Assembly: GCA_002005505.1 (NCBI GenBank)
Contig: KV908393.1
Coordinates: 562,125 to 572,124, forward strand
DNA from: Botryococcus braunii
Lineage: Eukaryota; Chlorophyta; Trebouxiophyceae
Length of the DNA stretch: 10,000 nucleotides
Reading direction: 5' to 3'
This document shows, piece after piece, positions 1-7,030 of the stretch (position 1 is its first letter; every line of letters starts with the position of its first letter). Made by a program: the position numbers and the translations under genes. Below the pieces are notes generated by a model. The model had not been told where the DNA came from. It saw only the letters and a program-made list of their open reading frames with translations, and ran no database searches.

Positions 1-16
1 CGCCAATTGACGGTCA

Positions 17-48
17 GGGTGGGAATAACTTATTTGGGGGGGTGAAGT
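17..48 (+). repeat. 32-bp G-rich inverted-repeat motif, plus copy
   Basis: The motif begins GGGTGGGAATAACTTATT and ends TGGGGGGGTGAAGT. Its exact reverse complement is at 968-999. Identity stops sharply on both sides: outside, CA here against AC in the other copy; inside, GC against AT. It contains a small palindrome-like core (AATAA-C-TTATT) between two G blocks, G3-T-G3 and G7, a pattern compatible with a G-quadruplex with one 12-nt loop. The plus copy recurs at 1715, 3413 and, one base short, at 5111. It could be a terminal inverted repeat or a recombination site. Confidence 0.9.
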
Positions 49-967
49 GCTCAAGGGTCGCTAATGCCACGTGGGGTATGGGGGTGCAACATGGGCTAAC
101 GAGGCGTGATAGCATGAGGTGTTGTGACCTTAGCACATGTTAGTGTAGTAGGCTGCACGTGCCTGATGGCACCCTCATGTGGTGGACAAGCGGGCCTCGC
201 GGCACGTACGGCCAGACGCGCTACGCTTCTCGGCTCGCAACAACCCGTTCAGCACCTGGCAGATCAGGTGGCGGAGAGCCGAAGGGGTTACACTTCTAGG
301 AGCATTGGGTAATGTTGAAACTTTCTATCACATCAAATCACATAGCATGCATTGGTGCGGCAAGTGGTGCACATGTTTAACAAAGGTGAGGACGGCAGTT
401 GTGGCAACTAGCCATCGGTTGTCGATTCTCTATCCCATTCCTTTAGGCACTGACCAGGTGTCTCACACCCAAACTTTCCTTTTAAGAGAGCTTGTGGATG
501 TGCTGCAAACATAGAAGGAAAGCATGTCAATTATCCTCACCCGTGGCACAATGCCAGCCAAGAAACTACAGACACACGTGGGCATGCTGTGGTGGTTCAG
601 TCCTGGCGCGCAACATTTGGAGGCATCTAGGCTGGACAGCAGCAATCTTCAGGCCCTTGATATCTGGTTATAAGCAAAGGAGGGAGGATGTCTCTTGTTA
701 AGCCATTCATCACTACTAGCGGGCGTAGGATGATAAGGCTTCATGACTACAAAGTGCTAGCGCCACAACAGAAAGGCTACAATTTATCTTTAAAATGGTT
801 TACATAAGGCCCCAGAATGAAACTTGATTTAAACCCGCTCCAATATGAAACTATTTGACGCCAGTGTAGCCAGTATAGTAGCCGCATCTCAAAGGGTAAG
901 TCACGAGTTCGCAAAACCTCCCCTCGATTCATGTCATGCGCCACACCCGACGCTATTGGCCCACCAT

Positions 968-999
968 ACTTCACCCCCCCAAATAAGTTATTCCCACCC
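968..999 (-). repeat. 32-bp G-rich inverted-repeat motif, minus copy
   Basis: Perfect reverse complement of 17-48, recurring at 2666-2697 and 4364-4395. Together the two copies divide each unit into a 919-bp segment (49-967) and a 715-bp segment (1000-1714). Because of this inversion both strands encode the peptide GGNNLFGGVK, one on each side; I take this as a by-product of the DNA repeat, not a protein motif. Confidence 0.9.
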
Positions 1000-1315
1000 G
1001 TAATTTGGGCACTGCTTGTCAGGGATTCGCCTTTTCCTGCCACTGAAGGCATTAAATGGTCCCTTTCGTGCTTGCAACTTATGTTCGTAAAAACAGAGTT
1101 TGGTTCATTCCTATAGCAGTAGTAGCATCGAAATATCATTTTTGACAAAAACCAGAAATTCCGGCCTTAACGGCGGGACCCATCCCATCTCTTGCCTCTT
1201 TTTTCCTAGGCAACACCGCATCCCGGCTTCCGATTGGGGCCCCATGCAGACCTCAAGTCCCCCACGAGTCCACCCAAAACTCTCCTCTTTTGGTCAGCTG
1301 GGCCCTAGAGAGAAG

Positions 1316-1334
1316 GAACAAAGCCCTTTTGTTC
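1316..1334. other. Small inverted repeat in tandem unit
   Basis: GAACAAA and TTTGTTC pair around a 5-nt GCCCT loop. It recurs in each unit. It is short enough to be chance. Confidence 0.35.
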
Positions 1335-1490
1335 TCAAAAACTGCCGAGCGCATGGCTCCTTAACCTCGATCTCGTCATGTCCGCTACAACGGAGCCCCC
1401 ACAGCACCGAATAACGCCAAACTTCGTGACAACAATCTTTAATAGTAACATTACTTAACCTCAAGTTTAATCGTAAGAAGCTTTCATGCT

Positions 1491-1510
1491 CAAGACGCTG
1501 CGGCGTCTTG
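1491..1510. other. Perfect 8-bp stem, 4-nt loop
   Basis: CAAGACGC, loop TGCG, GCGTCTTG: a compact GC-rich hairpin in every unit, just after the AT-rich stretch of the unit. GCGTCTT occurs again as a direct repeat at 1575-1581. Role unknown. Confidence 0.5.
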
Positions 1511-1619
1511 TTTCGAAGGCCCTGTTTGCTTCCGCGAGGTTTGTACTGCAGGGGGTTCTCTAAGGCGACGTGGCAGCGTCTTTAAGGGCGGACCGGGAAG
1601 AGTTTATGCTGGCATGGCA

Positions 1620-1859
1620 GTCACGTGTACTGATGTACTATCACGTGCTGGAGTTTCAGAGCCGATATTAATTTCCTTGCGAAATGCCACACGAATTACG
1701 CCAATTGACGGTCAGGGTGGGAATAACTTATTTGGGGGGGTGAAGTGCTCAAGGGTCGCTAATGCCACGTGGGGTATGGGGGTGCAACATGGGCTAACGA
1801 GGCGTGATAGCATGAGGTGTTGTGACCTTAGCACATGTTAGTGTAGTAGGCTGCACGTG
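1620..1859. promoter_or_regulatory. Cluster of CACGTG boxes in tandem unit
   Basis: CACGTG occurs at 1622, 1642, 1766 and 1854, four times in about 240 bp spanning the unit phase boundary. The first two are exactly 20 bp apart and both extend to RTCACGTG. A fifth site of the unit is at 575 (2273 in copy 2). CACGTG is the core bound by bHLH and bZIP proteins (plant G-box, E-box), and RTCACRTG is the CDEI/Cbf1 site of yeast centromeres. Whether anything binds here is not shown by the sequence. Confidence 0.35.
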
Positions 1860-3396
1860 CCTGATGGCACCCTCATGTGGTGGACAAGCGGGCCTCGCGG
1901 CACGTACGGCCAGACGCGCTACGCTTCTCGGCTCGCAACAACCCGTTCAGCACCTGGCAGATCAGGTGGCGGAGAGCCGAAGGGGTTACACTTCTAGGAG
2001 CATTGGGTAATGTTGAAACTTTCTATCACATCAAATCACATAGCATGCATTGGTGCGGCAAGTGGTGCACATGTTTAACAAAGGTGAGGACGGCAGTTGT
2101 GGCAACTAGCCATCGGTTGTCGATTCTCTATCCCATTCCTTTAGGCACTGACCAGGTGTCTCACACCCAAACTTTCCTTTTAAGAGAGCTTGTGGATGTG
2201 CTGCAAACATAGAAGGAAAGCATGTCAATTATCCTCACCCGTGGCACAATGCCAGCCAAGAAACTACAGACACACGTGGGCATGCTGTGGTGGTTCAGTC
2301 CTGGCGCGCAACATTTGGAGGCATCTAGGCTGGACAGCAGCAATCTTCAGGCCCTTGATATCTGGTTATAAGCAAAGGAGGGAGGATGTCTCTTGTTAAG
2401 CCATTCATCACTACTAGCGGGCGTAGGATGATAAGGCTTCATGACTACAAAGTGCTAGCGCCACAACAGAAAGGCTACAATTTATCTTTAAAATGGTTTA
2501 CATAAGGCCCCAGAATGAAACTTGATTTAAACCCGCTCCAATATGAAACTATTTGACGCCAGTGTAGCCAGTATAGTAGCCGCATCTCAAAGGGTAAGTC
2601 ACGAGTTCGCAAAACCTCCCCTCGATTCATGTCATGCGCCACACCCGACGCTATTGGCCCACCATACTTCACCCCCCCAAATAAGTTATTCCCACCCGTA
2701 ATTTGGGCACTGCTTGTCAGGGATTCGCCTTTTCCTGCCACTGAAGGCATTAAATGGTCCCTTTCGTGCTTGCAACTTATGTTCGTAAAAACAGAGTTTG
2801 GTTCATTCCTATAGCAGTAGTAGCATCGAAATATCATTTTTGACAAAAACCAGAAATTCCGGCCTTAACGGCGGGACCCATCCCATCTCTTGCCTCTTTT
2901 TTCCTAGGCAACACCGCATCCCGGCTTCCGATTGGGGCCCCATGCAGACCTCAAGTCCCCCACGAGTCCACCCAAAACTCTCCTCTTTTGGTCAGCTGGG
3001 CCCTAGAGAGAAGGAACAAAGCCCTTTTGTTCTCAAAAACTGCCGAGCGCATGGCTCCTTAACCTCGATCTCGTCATGTCCGCTACAACGGAGCCCCCAC
3101 AGCACCGAATAACGCCAAACTTCGTGACAACAATCTTTAATAGTAACATTACTTAACCTCAAGTTTAATCGTAAGAAGCTTTCATGCTCAAGACGCTGCG
3201 GCGTCTTGTTTCGAAGGCCCTGTTTGCTTCCGCGAGGTTTGTACTGCAGGGGGTTCTCTAAGGCGACGTGGCAGCGTCTTTAAGGGCGGACCGGGAAGAG
3301 TTTATGCTGGCATGGCAGTCACGTGTACTGATGTACTATCACGTGCTGGAGTTTCAGAGCCGATATTAATTTCCTTGCGAAATGCCACACGAATTA
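1699..3396. repeat. Tandem unit, copy 2
   Basis: Second full-length unit, identical to copy 1 wherever compared. The motif pair lies at 1715-1746 and 2666-2697, the hairpins are shifted by exactly 1698, and the CACGTG sites recur at 1766, 1854, 2273, 3320 and 3340. Confidence 0.95.
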
Positions 3397-5094
3397 CGCC
3401 AATTGACGGTCAGGGTGGGAATAACTTATTTGGGGGGGTGAAGTGCTCAAGGGTCGCTAATGCCACGTGGGGTATGGGGGTGCAACATGGGCTAACGAGG
3501 CGTGATAGCATGAGGTGTTGTGACCTTAGCACATGTTAGTGTAGTAGGCTGCACGTGCCTGATGGCACCCTCATGTGGTGGACAAGCGGGCCTCGCGGCA
3601 CGTACGGCCAGACGCGCTACGCTTCTCGGCTCGCAACAACCCGTTCAGCACCTGGCAGATCAGGTGGCGGAGAGCCGAAGGGGTTACACTTCTAGGAGCA
3701 TTGGGTAATGTTGAAACTTTCTATCACATCAAATCACATAGCATGCATTGGTGCGGCAAGTGGTGCACATGTTTAACAAAGGTGAGGACGGCAGTTGTGG
3801 CAACTAGCCATCGGTTGTCGATTCTCTATCCCATTCCTTTAGGCACTGACCAGGTGTCTCACACCCAAACTTTCCTTTTAAGAGAGCTTGTGGATGTGCT
3901 GCAAACATAGAAGGAAAGCATGTCAATTATCCTCACCCGTGGCACAATGCCAGCCAAGAAACTACAGACACACGTGGGCATGCTGTGGTGGTTCAGTCCT
4001 GGCGCGCAACATTTGGAGGCATCTAGGCTGGACAGCAGCAATCTTCAGGCCCTTGATATCTGGTTATAAGCAAAGGAGGGAGGATGTCTCTTGTTAAGCC
4101 ATTCATCACTACTAGCGGGCGTAGGATGATAAGGCTTCATGACTACAAAGTGCTAGCGCCACAACAGAAAGGCTACAATTTATCTTTAAAATGGTTTACA
4201 TAAGGCCCCAGAATGAAACTTGATTTAAACCCGCTCCAATATGAAACTATTTGACGCCAGTGTAGCCAGTATAGTAGCCGCATCTCAAAGGGTAAGTCAC
4301 GAGTTCGCAAAACCTCCCCTCGATTCATGTCATGCGCCACACCCGACGCTATTGGCCCACCATACTTCACCCCCCCAAATAAGTTATTCCCACCCGTAAT
4401 TTGGGCACTGCTTGTCAGGGATTCGCCTTTTCCTGCCACTGAAGGCATTAAATGGTCCCTTTCGTGCTTGCAACTTATGTTCGTAAAAACAGAGTTTGGT
4501 TCATTCCTATAGCAGTAGTAGCATCGAAATATCATTTTTGACAAAAACCAGAAATTCCGGCCTTAACGGCGGGACCCATCCCATCTCTTGCCTCTTTTTT
4601 CCTAGGCAACACCGCATCCCGGCTTCCGATTGGGGCCCCATGCAGACCTCAAGTCCCCCACGAGTCCACCCAAAACTCTCCTCTTTTGGTCAGCTGGGCC
4701 CTAGAGAGAAGGAACAAAGCCCTTTTGTTCTCAAAAACTGCCGAGCGCATGGCTCCTTAACCTCGATCTCGTCATGTCCGCTACAACGGAGCCCCCACAG
4801 CACCGAATAACGCCAAACTTCGTGACAACAATCTTTAATAGTAACATTACTTAACCTCAAGTTTAATCGTAAGAAGCTTTCATGCTCAAGACGCTGCGGC
4901 GTCTTGTTTCGAAGGCCCTGTTTGCTTCCGCGAGGTTTGTACTGCAGGGGGTTCTCTAAGGCGACGTGGCAGCGTCTTTAAGGGCGGACCGGGAAGAGTT
5001 TATGCTGGCATGGCAGTCACGTGTACTGATGTACTATCACGTGCTGGAGTTTCAGAGCCGATATTAATTTCCTTGCGAAATGCCACACGAATTA
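3397..5094. repeat. Tandem unit, copy 3
   Basis: Third and last full-length unit, again with no difference seen. The motif pair lies at 3413-3444 and 4364-4395. It runs without interruption into the partial fourth copy. Confidence 0.95.
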
Positions 5095-5141
5095 CGCCAA
5101 TTGACGGTCAGGGTGGGAATAACTTATTTGGGGGGGTGAAG
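5095..5141. repeat. Truncated fourth unit and right edge of array
   Basis: The first 47 bases of the unit are repeated and then identity stops: copies 1-3 continue GTGAAGTGCTC while this copy reads GTGAAGGAACA. The break comes after base 31 of the 32-bp motif (5111-5141), so the array edge coincides with the inner limit of the inverted repeat to within one base. Confidence 0.95.
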
Positions 5142-5460
5142 GAACATTTTGTGAGTTAAGCCTGGCCGTTCCCAATTTAATTGTAAATTTAAATCTCCAG
5201 CACATGCTGGACTTATCCGCTAGCGACTGCTTTTCTCGAGAATTACATCGATAGATTATGTTGTTCTGGTAAGCGCTTCTGCCCCACTCGACATCGATGA
5301 AGAGGAGGGATATCCCTCCTCTTCATGTAATCCGCCGTCGCAGGCTTTCATCAATGAACATGGAGCCTTCACGGATGAGATGGCAACCAGATATCAACGC
5401 TGTCACAACGCCCGCACACCGGCAATAAGGGCACTCACCCAGGCCCGTACTGACTCTCCT
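5142..5460. other. Single-copy spacer right of the array
   Basis: No coding region is recognisable. It contains a 6-bp-arm inverted repeat CCAGCA-CA-TGCTGG near 5198, two copies of ACATCGAT (near 5246 and 5291) and the 30-bp palindrome described separately. It contains none of the 1698-bp unit beyond 5141. Confidence 0.7.
5297..5326. repeat. Perfect 30-bp palindrome without spacer
   Basis: The left half ATGAAGAGGAGGGAT is followed immediately by its reverse complement ATCCCTCCTCTTCAT, with the centre between 5311 and 5312 in GATATC. The symmetry ends at the next base on each side. It can form a cruciform in DNA or a 15-bp hairpin in RNA. It lies 155 bp from the array edge and outside any recognised exon. 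Confidence 0.95.
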
Positions 5461-5478
5461 TCTCTCTCAATCTCTCAA

Positions 5479-5708
<230 letters not shown>

Positions 5709-5712
<4 letters not shown>

Positions 5713-5769
5713 GTTCGTGTGGGCATGTGTTCTTGAGTACGTGGGCACATGCGGAATCCCCAAACGATC
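5709..5769. other. Imperfect long hairpin
   Basis: GATCGTT (5709-5715) pairs with AACGATC (5763-5769). Inside it CATGTG (5733-5738) pairs with CACATG (5746-5751), with GGG able to pair with CCC between. The result is a broken stem of about 60 nt. This is compatible with a small hairpin RNA or with chance. Confidence 0.35.
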
Positions 5770-6304
5770 GTTGCTAGGTCCTCGTGAGGTCCCCCGCCCT
5801 TCCAAAAAAACACACACAGGCCCCTGCAGGTGGGCCAGCTTAGCCCGTCCATTGCTAATGTGCCCCACCTTTCCCTCCCCCACATGGGAGGCGGGAGCAA
5901 GGGCGGCACAGCATAAGAATGGAAAAGGACGCAGCCCGTGAAGGGTGATTAGTTTATCAAGCTTAAGCCCTCTTTCTTTCTCTGGACGATTGGCCTTTTG
6001 AAGGCACTTCCAAAACCACATTCTACCACCGATCAAATGTGCCCTTACAGTTGCACGCGTTGATTACCAACGCATGTATGCATGTACTAATGAGGGCATA
6101 CCATATATGCATATGTGTGTACACTCCAAGCTAAGCCCCAACACAGCGACGGAACGTTTAACGACATTACATGCACGTGGTTTCGCATGTATGATTATTA
6201 GCTAAAAGGGAAAAACCCGTGCAATATCCTATAGGGAAAACCACCGTGCAAACTGATTTGTAAACAGGCTTAAATATTATGAAGAGAAGGAAAGGAGGAC
6301 CCAC
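5770..6304. other. Non-coding stretch, presumed intron of the E1 alpha gene
   Basis: I read the minus strand here for the next expected E1 alpha block (the ENN.YGMGT segment that completes thiamine-diphosphate binding) and do not find it. Open frames in this interval are unlike any family I know. The part near 6060-6125 is rich in short ATGCAT/ATATGCATAT palindromic words. If the E1 alpha gene is intact, this is the start of a large intron. Confidence 0.5.
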
Positions 6305-6412
6305 CTCGGCCACCTGCCCCTGATTGGCTGCGCCATCCCCATACATTGTGAAACAAACGTGCCCATCCTCACGGTACTTGTGGCCGAGTGCTATCCCTGC
6401 TCCGAGGGGCAC
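6305..6412 (-). CDS. PDHA1: E1 alpha exon 5: GDG thiamine-diphosphate motif
   Basis: 36 codons from [10 protein letters not shown] to [12 protein letters not shown]. Two donors 9 nt apart are possible: CAG|GTGGCC (exon end 6314) and GAG|GTGGGT (exon end 6305). I chose 6305 because GTGGGT fits the donor consensus better and VAE aligns with the family's hydrophobic-X-Glu after QGQ. Both are phase 0. No following exon was found in the window. Confidence 0.85.
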
Positions 6413-6916
6413 CTGCGAGTAAAGCACGGAGGGTTGTTTCGCTATGGACATATTCTAGTGAAGCCCCTGGACGACTCAACACCAGTGGTGGCCCAACCAC
6501 ATAAACGCGGCAAATTGTATGACCCGTGTCAACACTCCCGAGCTGTGCCATTTGTAGGCCTGGAAAGGAAGTGTGGGTGCAGGCCCGGCCTGAAAGTGCA
6601 TCTGTTAGACCATCGTCGCAGAAAGAAGGAAACATAGAAGATGTGACGAGGACATTAATGAACGCACGGGAACGGCGCAAAGGGGGTGGGATCATACCTG
6701 ACAAGGCGATGTGCTTGCTCTCGGCATAGTTCACACGTGGTACGGTGATCTAAGGATGTTCCATAGGTTTGCCTGTTGCGAGGCCCCCTCTTCCCCTCAA
6801 AATCTCCCCTTCCCTCCTCCCTCCCGCCCTCCCCCCCTCCGTCCCTTCCCCACCCCCCCTCTCTCCCTCTCTCTCTCTCTCTCCTCTCTCTCCTCTCTCT
6901 CTTCTCTCTCTCTCTT

Positions 6917-6977
<61 letters not shown>

Positions 6978-6983
6978 CTCTCT

Positions 6984-7030
<47 letters not shown>

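Larger units (their letters stand above)
1..1698. repeat. Tandem unit, copy 1
   Basis: First full-length unit, with the phase set arbitrarily by the window edge. Contents within the unit: 32-bp motif in plus orientation at 17-48, the same motif inverted at 968-999, five CACGTG hexamers (68, 156, 575, 1622, 1642), a 7-bp hairpin at 1316-1334 and an 8-bp hairpin at 1491-1510. The stretch around 1430-1480 is AT-rich compared with the rest of the unit. The longest open frame is on the minus strand (777-1148, 123 codons); it crosses the inverted motif and looks like chance. Confidence 0.95.
1..5141. repeat. Tandem array, 1698-bp unit, 3 full copies plus 47 bp
   Basis: The sequence from position 1 repeats at 1699, 3397 and 5095, an exact 1698-bp period, head to tail. 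Every block I compared, including homopolymer runs such as the 7-G run, is identical between copies, and all six-frame reading frames of 60 codons or more recur unchanged at the same offset. The array is open at the left edge, so the copy number is a minimum. The unit has roughly balanced base composition and no open frame above 123 codons; none of its translations resembles a family I know. I see no rRNA, tRNA, snRNA or spliced-leader sequence in it. Near-identity implies recent amplification, strong homogenisation, or assembly of a circular or concatemeric molecule. It could be a long-unit satellite, a tandemly integrated circular element, or a rearranged non-autonomous mobile element; the sequence does not decide. 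Confidence 0.98.

Noticed and set aside
124..701. Overlapping plus-strand frames of 62, 111 and 69 codons in the unit
   Set aside because: They are short, overlap in different frames, have no recognisable domain and no consistent start context. They are expected by chance in balanced-composition DNA.
15..999. hAT transposon with ends beginning CAGGGTGGG
   Set aside because: The left end reads CAGGG, as hAT ends do, but the right copy reads ACGGG in the same place, and no 8-bp target duplication flanks the pair. No transposase is present.
777..1148. 123-codon open frame on the minus strand of the tandem unit, repeated at 2475 and 4173
   Set aside because: It spans the 32-bp inverted motif, and the translated product resembles no family I know. 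Identity between copies reflects DNA homogenisation, so it is no evidence of selection on a protein.
1440..1465. Nonanucleotide-like TAACATTAC suggesting a rolling-circle virus origin
   Set aside because: The usual motif has TATTAC, and here it is CATTAC. It is not in the loop of a stem, and no Rep-like frame exists in the unit.
1..5141. CRISPR array or rDNA/5S/snRNA repeat
   Set aside because: The unit is far too long and spacer-free for CRISPR, and I could not find 5S, U1-U6 or spliced-leader signature sequences in it.
5297..5326. Rho-independent terminator reading of the palindrome
   Set aside because: There is no T run on either side and the DNA is eukaryotic.
6359..6734. Open frames on both strands just upstream of exon 5
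   Set aside because: They lie in intron 4, overlap each other and the exon in other frames, and show no known domain.
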